56,224 nucleotides of DNA from Singulisphaera sp. GP187 (GTDB taxonomy: Bacteria; Planctomycetota; Planctomycetia; Gemmatales; Gemmataceae), in assembly GCA_945861245.1 (NCBI GenBank), contig CAMAUE010000015.1, positions 1-56,224 on the forward strand, read 5' to 3'. This document shows, piece after piece, positions 15,684-24,855 of this stretch (within the stretch, counting starts at the first letter, position 1; every line of letters begins with the position of its first letter). A model generated the notes under the pieces. It saw only the letters and a list, made by a program, of their open reading frames with translations, was not told the origin of the DNA and made no database searches. The position numbers and the translations under genes are program-made.

Positions 15684-17447
15684 ATGAACGTCATCACCCT
15701 CGAACCGAAAACCCGATGCCCCGCGTTCCATGTCGAGCGCGTGCGCGCCGACTTTCCCATCCTGCACCAGAACGTCCGCGGCAAACCGCTCGTTTATCTC
15801 GATAACGCAGCGTCCTCGCAAAAGCCGAAGGCCGTCATTGATGCCATCAATCACTATTACGAACACGATCATTCCAACGTGCATCGCGCTGTGCATGCGT
15901 TGAGCGAACGCGCAACCGAGTTGTACGAGGAAGCCCGCGTGACCGTGCAGCGATTCCTCGGCGCGCCGTGCTTGCGCGAAGTCATCTTCACGCGCGGCAC
16001 GACCGACGGCATCAACCTCATCGCGCAGACCTTTGGCCGACTGCATGTCCACGCCGGCGATGAAGTCATCGTCTCCGCTCTCGAGCATCACAGCAACATC
16101 GTCCCGTGGCAAGTGCTGTGCTGGGAGAAGCACGCCAACCTGCGCGTCGTGCCGATCAACGACGCTGGCGAGCTGCAACTTGACGAACTCGAAAAGCTCA
16201 TCAACCCAGCCACGAAGATCATCGCGCTGGGCCAAGTGTCGAATGCGCTGGGCACGATCAATCCGATCAAGAAGGTCATCGAGATCGCCCGCAAGCACGG
16301 CGTCTATGTCGTCGTCGATGGCGCCCAGGGCGCGCCGCATTTGCCGATCAACGTCGCGGAACTCGATTGCGATTTTTACGTATTCTCCGGCCACAAAGTT
16401 TACGGCCCGACTGGCATCGGCGCCGTCTACGGCAAGCCAGAACATCTCGAACTGATGCCGCCTTATCAAACGGGCGGCGACATGATTAGCTACGTCAGCT
16501 TCGCCAAGACGACGTGGAACGAACTGCCCTACAAATTCGAGGCGGGCACGCCGAATATCGCCGGCGCAATCGGTCTGGCGGCGGCGCTGGAGTATGTCGA
16601 AGAGATCGGCCGCGAAGCAATCGCGGAACATGAGCGCCGCTTGCTCGAACACGCCACGCGGCGCGTGTCGGCGATCCCCGGAGTACGTGTTATCGGCATG
16701 GCCAAGGCCAAGGCGGGCGTCCTGTCGTTCGTCGTTGACGATCCACCGATGTCCGCGTTAGACGTCGGCGGTCGGCTCGATCTCGAAGGCATTGCCGTCC
16801 GCACGGGGCATCATTGTTGCCAGCCGTTAATGGAACGGCTCGCGATCCCCGGAACCGTGCGGGCGTCGTTCGCGATGTACAACACGCATGATGAAGTCGA
16901 TCGCTTCGTCGATGCGCTGGAAGCAATCGTCAGCAACGCAAAGCCGCGCATGGCGATGAGCAATGGCAAGCTCGACACGATCTACCCGCCGACGGCCGCG
17001 GACAATCCGACCGCCGCCGCCGGAGAGTTGATCGAGTTCTTCGATGCCGTCGATGATTGGGCGGAGAAGTACGAGTATCTGATCGACATCGGCAGCCGCA
17101 TTCCGCCGATGCCGGTCGCGCTCAAGCAAGAGGGCAATCGCGTGCATGGTTGCCAGAGCACGGTGTTTCTGCATCTGCGAAAACAGCCGGGAACGCCGGA
17201 CGTGATCGAGTTCCTCGCCGACAGCGATGCCGATATCGTCCGCGGCGAGTTGGCGGTGTTGCAGCGCCTTTACTGCGGTCAGCATGCGGCGCTTGTGTCG
17301 GCGTTCGACGAGCAAGCGTTTATGGCTCGCATTGGCCTGGACAAACATCTCACGCAAGGCCGACGCAACGGTCTCGCTGAAATGGTGAAGCGCGTGAAGC
17401 GTTTCGCGGCGGATGTGGCTTTGGATTCGGCGAGCCGTGCTCCGTAA
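15684..17447 (+). CDS. sufS: Cysteine desulfurase SufS fused to SufE
   Basis: This 587-residue fusion supplies sulfur to SufBCD. Residues 1 to about 415 are a group II cysteine desulfurase: the PLP lysine is K238 in FSGHKVYGP, and RTGHHCCQPLM holds the catalytic Cys at about 378. A linker of about 30 residues leads to a SufE domain (about 445-587) with the sulfur-accepting Cys at about 490 in RVHGCQSTVF. Fusing donor and acceptor should make persulfide transfer intramolecular. AAGGAA precedes the ATG. The last five residues (ASRAP) and the stop lie in the left arm of the next inverted repeat. Confidence 0.95.
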   Translation: MNVITLEPKTRCPAFHVERVRADFPILHQNVRGKPLVYLDNAASSQKPKAVIDAINHYYEHDHSNVHRAVHALSERATELYEEARVTVQRFLGAPCLREVIFTRGTTDGINLIAQTFGRLHVHAGDEVIVSALEHHSNIVPWQVLCWEKHANLRVVPINDAGELQLDELEKLINPATKIIALGQVSNALGTINPIKKVIEIARKHGVYVVVDGAQGAPHLPINVAELDCDFYVFSGHKVYGPTGIGAVYGKPEHLELMPPYQTGGDMISYVSFAKTTWNELPYKFEAGTPNIAGAIGLAAALEYVEEIGREAIAEHERRLLEHATRRVSAIPGVRVIGMAKAKAGVLSFVVDDPPMSALDVGGRLDLEGIAVRTGHHCCQPLMERLAIPGTVRASFAMYNTHDEVDRFVDALEAIVSNAKPRMAMSNGKLDTIYPPTAADNPTAAAGELIEFFDAVDDWAEKYEYLIDIGSRIPPMPVALKQEGNRVHGCQSTVFLHLRKQPGTPDVIEFLADSDADIVRGELAVLQRLYCGQHAALVSAFDEQAFMARIGLDKHLTQGRRNGLAEMVKRVKRFAADVALDSASRAP

Positions 17448-17498
17448 GGAGCCGGTTTGCGGGTGCGTCAACCTGCCGCTTACGCGGCTAGGCTCGCC
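17429..17498. repeat. Imperfect inverted repeat over the sufS-sufE stop
   Basis: GGCGAGCC at 17429 pairs with GGCTCGCC at 17491-17498, and GTAAG inside the left arm with CTTAC in the right. The left arm is coding. Confidence 0.7.
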
Positions 17499-17521
17499 AA
17501 TTTGTTGAATGGTGATACATA

Positions 17522-17938
17522 ATGGCCGATCGCTTCCCATTACCGGTCGATAACGATAAACCCGCAGTGCCGGCGCCCGAGCCGCTGCCGACGAAGCCGC
17601 CGCTCGCGCAGCCGTTAGTTGCGGCGGAGATCGAGAAACTCAACACCGCGATCATCGAGGCCATGCACAAAGTGTTCGATCCGGAAATACCGGTGAACAT
17701 CTACGAACTCGGCCTGATCTACGACATCACGATCGCGCCGACAGGGTCGGTGGACATCCGCATGACGTTGACCTCGCCCGGCTGTCCCGTCGCGGGCACG
17801 CTACCAGGCGAAGTGCAGCGTAAAGTGCTGCCGCTCGACAACGTGACGGCAGCTAAGGTAGATGTCATCTGGGATCCGCCTTGGACGCCCGCGCGAATGT
17901 CCGAGGCGGCGAAGTTACAGCTGGGAATTGACGATTAG
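17522..17938 (+). CDS. sufT: MIP18/DUF59-family Fe-S assembly protein (SufT-like)
   Basis: This 138-residue protein has a proline-rich leader of about 35 residues and a DUF59 domain. DPEIPVNIYELGLIYD, the SPGCPV motif with its reactive cysteine, and DPPWTPARMS are all characteristic. SufT-like proteins help mature or deliver Fe-S clusters, often under high demand. It is the last gene of the suf cluster and lies 74 bases after sufS-sufE. The ribosome-binding site is weak. A new promoter begins 17 bases after its stop, marking the end of the operon. Confidence 0.9.
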   Translation: MADRFPLPVDNDKPAVPAPEPLPTKPPLAQPLVAAEIEKLNTAIIEAMHKVFDPEIPVNIYELGLIYDITIAPTGSVDIRMTLTSPGCPVAGTLPGEVQRKVLPLDNVTAAKVDVIWDPPWTPARMSEAAKLQLGIDD

Positions 17939-17954
17939 CCGTAAGCAGAAAACA

Positions 17955-17983
17955 TTGCATTTCGGCATAAAATATCCTATACT
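17955..17983 (+). promoter_or_regulatory. Candidate promoter of the TIGR03000 gene
   Basis: TTGCAT (17955-17960) and TATACT (17978-17983) are 17 bases apart and lie 66 bases upstream of the start at 18049. Confidence 0.55.
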
Positions 17984-18048
17984 ACCAGACAGACAGTCCC
18001 TCGCTTCCAGGCGGTGGACTCGTCGGAATCCCTCAGGTAGGTCGAACC

Positions 18049-18681
18049 ATGATTCTTCGACATTCTCGGTGCGCTTTTTTGGCGGCATGGGCGATTATTT
18101 TCGGCCTGGAACCAGGCGAATCGCAGGCACGTCTGCGGCGGATCGGCTACGCTCCCGGCGGCATCGTTTACGAATCGAACGTCCCGGGTCCCGTGGCATA
18201 TTCCTTGATGTACCCGCCGTATTCGCCCTACATCATGCCGCTGCCAGGCTATGGCGTGCTGCCGCCGCACCTGGCGTCGAATCCTTGGCATTATTACGGT
18301 ATCCAAAGGCAAGACGCTCAGTTTCCCGCACCGCGTGGCCAGGTTCCCGACCTACTCGACTATACGCCGCGCAAACGCAACGCACTGCATCCCGCCATGC
18401 CATTTGAACGAACGCCCGAGGAGCAGTTGGCCGACCGCCGCCGAGTGCGCTTTGAGATCCATGTGCCTGACGAAAAGGCCGTCGTTTTCTTTGACGGAGT
18501 AGCGACCAAGCAAGCGGGGCTGACCCGAGTATTTGTCACGCCGCCAATGGATGAAGATCGGAAGTATACAGCGATGATTCGGGTCGAGTTCATGGGGAAA
18601 GAAAGTAAGACGCCTAAGAAACGCCAAAGGGAGTTCACTCTTGTTGCTGGCCAAACGGTCAAGCACACATTTGTAGAATAG
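18049..18681 (+). CDS. TIGR03000-domain secreted protein
   Basis: This 210-residue protein has an N-terminal hydrophobic segment (about 10-22) that should act as signal peptide, then a Pro/Tyr-rich part (YSPYIMPLPGYGVLPP). Residues of about 130-205 match the planctomycete TIGR03000 repeat domain: FEIHVPDEKAVVFFDG, then TRVFVTPPM and a beta-rich end. The domain is short and of unknown function, found in exported or surface proteins of planctomycetes. A single copy is present here. Confidence 0.8.
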   Translation: MILRHSRCAFLAAWAIIFGLEPGESQARLRRIGYAPGGIVYESNVPGPVAYSLMYPPYSPYIMPLPGYGVLPPHLASNPWHYYGIQRQDAQFPAPRGQVPDLLDYTPRKRNALHPAMPFERTPEEQLADRRRVRFEIHVPDEKAVVFFDGVATKQAGLTRVFVTPPMDEDRKYTAMIRVEFMGKESKTPKKRQREFTLVAGQTVKHTFVE

Positions 18682-18765
18682 TAGAACCGAAATCCAAGAT
18701 GCTAAGAACCAAAAGCTCAGGGGCAGTTGTCCCTGGGCTTCGAGTATTTTTACGAGGCCGATGCG

Positions 18766-19629
18766 ATGAACGATCAGAATGAGCTGGAAGCACGTTGGCG
18801 CGAACTGGATGCACTGCTTGGACTAACACCGGAGCCTGCGAAGACTACTGCCGCGCCCGTGCCGCCTCCGCCGAAAGTGGAGGTCGCGCCAGTGCCAGTC
18901 GTCGTAACGCCGCCGCCGGCGGTTGTTGAAGTTCCCGTACCAGCACCCGTCGCTGTGCCTGAAGTTATCGTCGCGCCGGAGCCGGTCGCCGCTCCGCTCG
19001 TTGTGCAGGTCGAAGACACGATTGTGGAAACGCTGGATGGCGACGACGAATCGATGAACGCGGAAGAGCCGGGCGACCTTGAGGCAGACGAAATCGCAGG
19101 GGAATCGCCTGCTGAAACCGCTGGCCAACCGGCAACCCCAGGCGAAGGCGAAGGCGACGGACAACGCAAACGCAAACGTCGTCGCCGACGCGGACGACGG
19201 CGTAGCGGCGAACGCCCAGAAGGCGAAGCGGCGGCACCCGCGGACGGCGCCGCTACGACCAGCGAACAGCCGGTGCCCGCCCGCACGGAACCGGCGCCTG
19301 TGGGCGAAGCGGAACCACGCAAGGAAGCCGGCCCCGAGGGCGAGAGCGAGGGCGGTCGCGACGGTCGCCCCCGGCGACGCCGTGGTCGACGACGTGGCCG
19401 CGATCGCGATGCTGAACCCGTGGCAACTGCGCCCATTGCGGCCAAAACGCCTCCACACGCCGAAATCAGAGATGACGTCGACAACGACGACGATAACGAC
19501 AGCGAAGCATTGGAAACGCCGACACGCGCCGCTACGCCCGTCGGCTTCGCCGATGACTCCGATTTCACCAACTGGAACGTGCCCAGCTGGCAAGAAATCG
19601 TCGGCTCGCTCCATCGCCCGGACCGCTGA
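18766..19629 (+). CDS. Low-complexity Pro/Val and Arg-rich protein
   Basis: This 287-residue protein starts MNDQNELEARWRELDALLGL, a short helix. It continues with a Pro-Val-Ala stretch (about 25-85), an acidic stretch, two arginine-rich blocks (KRKRRRRRGRRR near 145 and RPRRRRGRRRGRDRD near 210), and a short ordered tail with FTNWNVPSWQEIVGSL. Alternating basic blocks in an acidic context resemble the RNA-binding tails of RNase E-type proteins, so nucleic-acid binding is possible. No enzymatic domain is visible. The ATG at 18766 was chosen because it follows an AGG; upstream codons are non-standard. Confidence 0.65.
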   Translation: MNDQNELEARWRELDALLGLTPEPAKTTAAPVPPPPKVEVAPVPVVVTPPPAVVEVPVPAPVAVPEVIVAPEPVAAPLVVQVEDTIVETLDGDDESMNAEEPGDLEADEIAGESPAETAGQPATPGEGEGDGQRKRKRRRRRGRRRSGERPEGEAAAPADGAATTSEQPVPARTEPAPVGEAEPRKEAGPEGESEGGRDGRPRRRRGRRRGRDRDAEPVATAPIAAKTPPHAEIRDDVDNDDDNDSEALETPTRAATPVGFADDSDFTNWNVPSWQEIVGSLHRPDR

Positions 19630-19637
19630 ACGAGACC

Positions 19638-19692
19638 TCGGCTTGCAGCTTAGCGCACGCGGGAAATAATCCGAGCGCTAAGCCGCAAGCGG
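19638..19692. repeat. Family 1 palindromic element
   Basis: GGCTTGCAGCTTAGCGCACG pairs, with a few mismatches, with CGAGCGCTAAGCCGCAAGC. The left arm has diverged more than the right. Confidence 0.85.
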
Positions 19693-19737
19693 AAAACAGA
19701 ACGCATGCGGCGATTGCGTTCCCAAGGGCATGCCACC

Positions 19738-20658
19738 ATGATTACGCTCCATGGCCGACTCCTGATTGCTATTGCTCTCGGCATGCTCTCCATCTTTTCG
19801 TCGCCGAGCCCCTCTCAGGAAAAACGCACACCGATCATCGACACGCACACACATTGCTTCGCAGGCAAAGCGAATAAGCTGTTTCCCTATCACCTACTCG
19901 CTCCCTATCAACCCGACGAGCCAGCTACACCCGAACTGCTGCTGGAGCGAATGAAAAACGCCGGCGTCGATTACGCCCTCATCGTGCATCCCGAACCCTA
20001 TCAAGACGACCACCGCTATCTCGAACATTGCCTCAAAGTCGGTAAAGGCAAGCTCAAAGGGACGTGTCTTTATTTCGCAGATAAGGACGACGCCATCGAG
20101 CAAATGCGTGACCTCGTGCAGCGAAACCCAAAACAAATCGTCGCCCTGCGCATCCACGCCTATGCACAGAAACGGCTGCCGCCGTTCGGTAAGCCGGAGC
20201 TGCGTCGGCTGTGGCAGGCGGCGGGCGAGCTAGGCCTTGCGGTGCAGCTCAATTGCGAGCCTCGCTTTGCCGACGGGTTCGAGCCGTTGATTCGTGAGTT
20301 TCCGAAAACGACGGTGATCATCGATCATCTCGGCTTACCGTACTCCAACAAGCTGGAGTTGCACGACAAGTTCATGCGTTGGTCACGTTATCCGAACACG
20401 GTGATGAAGATTTCGTCGCTGCCGGATCGCAAGAAAAATCCCGATCTTGACGTGACGCCGCTCTTGCGCGCCATGGTCAAGGAATTCACGCCGCGGCGAT
20501 TGATTTACGGCGGCGGGTTCAACGATACGCCAACCGCCGACGCCTATCGCGCCCAGCGCGAGGCCATCCGCGTCCACTTCGCGCACCTGAGTGCGAACGA
20601 CCAAGCCTTAATCCAGGGTGGCAACGCGGCTCGCCTGTTCGGATTCGAGCTACCGTAG
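19738..20658 (+). CDS. Secreted amidohydrolase-family (TIM-barrel) hydrolase
   Basis: This 306-residue protein begins with a signal peptide (MITLHGRLLIAIALGMLS), followed by IIDTHTHCF, the HxH metal motif of Amidohydro_2 proteins. VDYALIVHPEPYQDD, TVIIDHLGLPY and PRRLIYGGGFNDT are the later metal and substrate strands. The family includes lactonases and decarboxylases acting on small carboxylates; substrate is unknown. The last strand usually carries an Asp (GSDWP-like); here the position reads GGFNDT, so the metal site may differ. I used the ATG at 19738 because it starts the signal peptide. Confidence 0.82.
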   Translation: MITLHGRLLIAIALGMLSIFSSPSPSQEKRTPIIDTHTHCFAGKANKLFPYHLLAPYQPDEPATPELLLERMKNAGVDYALIVHPEPYQDDHRYLEHCLKVGKGKLKGTCLYFADKDDAIEQMRDLVQRNPKQIVALRIHAYAQKRLPPFGKPELRRLWQAAGELGLAVQLNCEPRFADGFEPLIREFPKTTVIIDHLGLPYSNKLELHDKFMRWSRYPNTVMKISSLPDRKKNPDLDVTPLLRAMVKEFTPRRLIYGGGFNDTPTADAYRAQREAIRVHFAHLSANDQALIQGGNAARLFGFELP

Positions 20659-20756
20659 CCAGCACGTTCCGCGAAATCGGAATAAGGGTGTTCAACGCCG
20701 ATCCGAGGAGCAATCACCATCATTTTTTCAGAAGCATATCGTACCAGTCGGCAACT

Positions 20757-20885
20757 AGTGCCTTTTCAACGCTAGGATATCGGGTACGAGCCGGAAGCGT
20801 AAGCAACGGATGGTTATGCCAGACCGTTGCTTACGCTTCTGGCTCGTAAACCAAACATCCTACATTTGAGCTGTGACGGCGCACT
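20757..20885. mobile_element. 129-base MITE, copy A
   Basis: The ends AGTGCCTTTTCAACGCT and AGCTGTGACGGCGCACT are imperfect terminal inverted repeats. The inside has the hairpin GGGTACGAGCCGGAAGCGTA with its complement. It aligns without gaps to 40934-41062, with about 14 differences by eye. TA lies at both ends (CTAG), fitting TA target duplication as in Tc1/mariner-IS630 elements. Confidence 0.85.
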
Positions 20886-21088
20886 AGTGCTTTATCAACG
20901 CTTAATTTTCGGGTAGTCGATTTCCGAGCCTGAGCGCCAGCGAAGGGCTAATTCGGTGCCCCTCGCTGGCGCTTTTTGAAGTTGCGCATTTTGCTTTTGC
21001 ACCGAAGGTGCAAAACATGCGCACCTTCAAAACTGGCGCTCAGGCTCGGAAATCGACTACCCGAAAATTAAGCGTTGATAAAGCACTA
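20885..21088. mobile_element. 204-base MITE with perfect 56-base inverted repeats
   Basis: The arm 20885-20940 is the exact reverse complement of 21033-21088. It starts TAGTGCTTTATCAACGCTTA, so its ends resemble those of the 129-base MITE. The centre has two further nested palindromes (CCTCGCTGGCGC against the arm end, and GCACCTTC against GAAGTTGCGC). It abuts copy A, sharing one TA dinucleotide. No open frame of transposase size is inside. Confidence 0.9.
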
Positions 21089-21114
21089 TTCATTCCCAGA
21101 AGAACCACTAAACG

Positions 21115-24100
21115 CTACTTTTGGCTCGCCAGGAACGCGATCAGATCAACGAACTCGGCCTCGGTCAGGCGTTGCTCCAGACCCTCGGGCATCGAACTGA
21201 TGGCGGATGGGTGTTGCTCATCGATGTTACCTCGAAGCACGACATGCTTGTGGCCCTGGTTGTCCGCCAGAGTGATGGTTGTCTCGGTTTCGGTGAGCTT
21301 GACGCCGTTCAACGTCTTGCCGTTCTTGAGCGCGACCGTCAACGTGCCGAAGCTCGGTGCGATCGTGCGGCTCGGTTCGAGGATCGAATCGATCAGGTAG
21401 ATTCGCGAGAAGCGTGCCCCAACAGCGGTCAACTCGGGGCCAATACGCTCGCCTTGATCGCCCATTCGATGGCAGTTGATGCATTGGGATTTGTTCTTAT
21501 CGAAGAATACCGTACGTCCCCGCTCCGCGTTGCCCGGACGGCTTAGGGCGGCCTGCGTGCGTTTTTCGTGCTCGACCTTGGCGCTCTTGCGGCGAAAGCG
21601 GAGGTGAAACTCCAAGGGGCTATCGCCGCCGGTCTGCACGAGGAGACGGTTGACGCCCTTGTCGAATGACCCGAGGAAGCGATCGGAGTCGATCTGATAC
21701 TTGCCAGGTTGCGCTCGGCGATGGATTGATTTTCCGTTCAGCCAAACTTCAAAGTTGCCTCGCGCCGAGGCCAGGAACTCCACGGGCATCTCGGCAGGAA
21801 CCGCGATATCGGTGAAGGCGAACCGCACGGGCTTGGCCAAATCCTGTTGTGGCGTCAGCATCAGGCGCGACTCGGAGTCCGTAGCGAAAAGCGTGTGCCA
21901 ATCGGCACCGGGTATTGACAACGGACGACCGAATCGTGCGAGTACCCCGACGGCAGCATCGGCGGGCATCGCCGGGCCTGTTTGCCAGCGGACGAGGACG
22001 CCTGTCGCATGCAGTTCGGCGACGGCGAGATCCATCATTACGATTTCGCTGTCCTTCCACCTCGTAAGAGCCGTCACAGCGATTGTCAGCACTTCCGCGG
22101 AGGGGCTGCGCTTGGCGAAGTCCGCAACGAGGTGCGCATGTTTGGTTTCGCCCAACTCAGCGATGCATTGAAATGCCATCAATCCGACGTCGCGATCGTT
22201 CATCGCCTTGACGGCCAGTGGAACGACGCGCGGTTCACGCAGCCGACGCAACGCATCGAAGCAGGCCACGCGGGTCTCAATATCGGCGTCCGCGAGCAAC
22301 TTCAACAGTTGCTCAACGGCAGGCTTCACGTTCAGTTTGCCTACAGCACCGATGGCGGCGCGACGCACTCGCACGTCTTTGTCCTGGATCGCTTGCAATG
22401 CCGATTCGCGTCCCTCCGTTGCCCGCAGCTCGCCCAGCGCTTCGATCACGGCAGCACGGACGCGCGGATCGAATGACTTCAACCGTGACGCCACTACTGC
22501 TCCGGCCTCCGTATACTTCGGGTACGCCCCAAGGCGACGCAGAATCGCCGCGAGCGTGTCACCGTCCTCGAGCAACGCAGCATACTTCGCGAGGATGGCC
22601 GGCTCGTTGGCGTTGGCCTCTTGCATCAGGATCGTTAGGGCCGTCAGTCGATTCGCGGGACCGAGTTCACGCCGCACGATGCTGTCGAGCGCGTCACGTA
22701 CCTCGGGTGTCAGTTGCGCGGGCAGTGCCGTGAGGAGGGCGGCGGTCGTGGCGATATCCTTTTCCACTTTCAGCCATTGGGTGAGTGTCGCCAATCGCAC
22801 GGGTACTTTCTCGCGCTCCATTCGTTTCAGGATCACGACGCGCTCGGTGTGACTGTCGTTTGTCAACCAGCGGTCGAGGGCTTTTTCGATCGCCTCGGTG
22901 CGCTCCCACCTTTCGGTGTTGGCAGGACGCGGGCCGGGACGATAGCCCCAATATTTCCAAGGCGCCGGTTTCTTATAGACACGCATTAGTAATGCCGCGT
23001 ACTGCCGGCGGTGTTCGGCCTCTTTCGTTTCGCCGAGCCTTTCGATCAAACCGTCAACTACCGCAGATTCATGACGATCGGAAAGCGCACGCAGCGCGAT
23101 CGTGCGCATCGCCAGATTGCCCGATTGATCGAGAATCTTCAGCACCGCCGGCCAATTGTCGGCGCGACGCAACGTCTGCATCGCTGCCTGGGCGAGGGCG
23201 GGCGCGTCGTCAGGCTTGGTCACGTTCGTCGTCAACCACTCCGGCGCGTCGGCCCAGCGCAGGCGGCCCAATGCGATGACGATCTCCAACATGATTCTCG
23301 GGTCGTCACGATCCTTCAGCGTTGCAAGAAACCTGGCGATTTCGACATCGCCCCGGCCGGCGTCGAGCTTGTGCTTGACGAGAATTGGATCGGTAAAGTC
23401 GCCAATGATGCGCATCGCTCGAGCGCGAACGCCCGGTGGAACGCCGTCTCCCGCCATCACCAGCATGTCACCCAGGCCCGTTCCTTCTTTGCCTTTTGAA
23501 AGCGCCAAGAGTGCATGACCAATGCCAAGCGGACCGATCTTGTTGGCGCGGAGAGCATCGCCAAGGTCATTGCGGCCGACGTCTCCCCGGCGTTCGTAGG
23601 CGGCCTGGGCTTCGCAGCGCTCGAAGTAGCTTTCGGAGTTGAGCTTTTCGAGATCGGACTTCGGCTTCTTCTTGACAGGTTCGGAATCCTGTCCCACGTA
23701 ACGCACGTGATAGATGCGTCCGCGGCCACGCTTGGGTCGCTGGCCGTCGGCGTAGTCGGCGATCATGAGCGTGCCGTCGCGCTGTACGACGACGTCGGTC
23801 GGCTTGAACGGGTAGGTGTCTTTCGAATCGCCGCTAAGGAATTCGATTTCCTTTACGGGTGCGAAGCTCGAACCGGCTTGTTTCAATGGATAGCGGACGA
23901 CGGATTTTCCCCATTCGCAGAAGAAGAGATTGCCGCAATACTCCGGCGGAAATTGGGTTTCGAGATAGCAAACGCCGCCGGCGGAGGAGCCGAGACTGAA
24001 ATCGCCGATCGGTTTCATGGCATGATCGGGGCGTTCGTAATAGTCGTAAGGGTAGCCGTGATCGGCGCCGAAGAAGCTGTGGCATACGCGGATCATGTAG

Positions 24101-24855
24101 GTCCCGCCGTCGTTCTCGTTATCGCGCGTGAAGACGTTTAGCTCGGCATCAAGGGCGATGTCGTAGATGTTACGCAGGCCGGTTGAAAAGCTGTGCAGGT
24201 CACGCCCATCGGGTCGGCAGCGCAGAATGCCGCCGCCGTTGAAGACCAGGCGATCGCCTTCGGGGCGTGGGACGTTGACACCGTTGTCGCCGACCGCGAG
24301 GTAGAGCCAGCCATCGTGTCCGACGACGACGCCGTTGGCGCAGTGCAGCCGCGAGGAATTATCTTCGGGTTTCAGGCCGAGCCCGGTCAGCAAATCCTTG
24401 CGTTCGTCCGCGATGCCGGTTTTCTTTGTATCACGCAACGCAGTCAAGAATGGAGCATGCATGACGTAGACGACGCCGTCGTGGTAGGCCAATCCCTGGA
24501 TCGAATTGAAGCCCTTGGCAAAAACCGTCGCCCGGTCGGCATAGCCGTCGCCGTTGGTGTCCTCGACGAGCCGGACCTCGCTTTTGACCTTGCCGTCCGT
24601 TCCCAGTCCTGTCATGTAATCGATGGCGACAAATATGGCGCCAGGCTTCGGGCCAATCGAAATGACCGACGGATACTCGATCAGCGGATCGCAGGCGAAC
24701 AGCGTCGCCTTGAACCCAGCCGGTACTTTGACGGGCGGAAAGCGTTGCTCCGTATCGGGGCCGACGGACGCCGGTCCGCCGCCCTGAAGGAAGATGCTGC
24801 TGAGAGCGGCGAGGCCGATTGCCACGACGAGCAGAATGCGAGCAAAGGTTTTCAT
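21115..24855 (-). CDS. PVC-type haem-binding dehydrogenase with HEAT repeats
   Basis: This 1246-residue secreted protein starts with a signal peptide (MKTFARILLVVAIGLAAL). Residues of about 40-390 form a six-bladed propeller of the membrane-bound dehydrogenase type, with VVVGHDGWLYLAVGDNGVN and GDLHSFSTGLRNIYD-like strands. About 410-930 is a solenoid of HEAT repeats (for example VRRAAIGAVGKLNVKPAVEQ). The C-terminal 140 residues carry the c-type haem motif CINCH (with HRMGDQGERIGPELT). It should be periplasmic and pass electrons from an oxidised substrate to haem. GGAGGAGG precedes the ATG. Confidence 0.93.
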   Translation of the reverse strand: MKTFARILLVVAIGLAALSSIFLQGGGPASVGPDTEQRFPPVKVPAGFKATLFACDPLIEYPSVISIGPKPGAIFVAIDYMTGLGTDGKVKSEVRLVEDTNGDGYADRATVFAKGFNSIQGLAYHDGVVYVMHAPFLTALRDTKKTGIADERKDLLTGLGLKPEDNSSRLHCANGVVVGHDGWLYLAVGDNGVNVPRPEGDRLVFNGGGILRCRPDGRDLHSFSTGLRNIYDIALDAELNVFTRDNENDGGTYMIRVCHSFFGADHGYPYDYYERPDHAMKPIGDFSLGSSAGGVCYLETQFPPEYCGNLFFCEWGKSVVRYPLKQAGSSFAPVKEIEFLSGDSKDTYPFKPTDVVVQRDGTLMIADYADGQRPKRGRGRIYHVRYVGQDSEPVKKKPKSDLEKLNSESYFERCEAQAAYERRGDVGRNDLGDALRANKIGPLGIGHALLALSKGKEGTGLGDMLVMAGDGVPPGVRARAMRIIGDFTDPILVKHKLDAGRGDVEIARFLATLKDRDDPRIMLEIVIALGRLRWADAPEWLTTNVTKPDDAPALAQAAMQTLRRADNWPAVLKILDQSGNLAMRTIALRALSDRHESAVVDGLIERLGETKEAEHRRQYAALLMRVYKKPAPWKYWGYRPGPRPANTERWERTEAIEKALDRWLTNDSHTERVVILKRMEREKVPVRLATLTQWLKVEKDIATTAALLTALPAQLTPEVRDALDSIVRRELGPANRLTALTILMQEANANEPAILAKYAALLEDGDTLAAILRRLGAYPKYTEAGAVVASRLKSFDPRVRAAVIEALGELRATEGRESALQAIQDKDVRVRRAAIGAVGKLNVKPAVEQLLKLLADADIETRVACFDALRRLREPRVVPLAVKAMNDRDVGLMAFQCIAELGETKHAHLVADFAKRSPSAEVLTIAVTALTRWKDSEIVMMDLAVAELHATGVLVRWQTGPAMPADAAVGVLARFGRPLSIPGADWHTLFATDSESRLMLTPQQDLAKPVRFAFTDIAVPAEMPVEFLASARGNFEVWLNGKSIHRRAQPGKYQIDSDRFLGSFDKGVNRLLVQTGGDSPLEFHLRFRRKSAKVEHEKRTQAALSRPGNAERGRTVFFDKNKSQCINCHRMGDQGERIGPELTAVGARFSRIYLIDSILEPSRTIAPSFGTLTVALKNGKTLNGVKLTETETTITLADNQGHKHVVLRGNIDEQHPSAISSMPEGLEQRLTEAEFVDLIAFLASQK

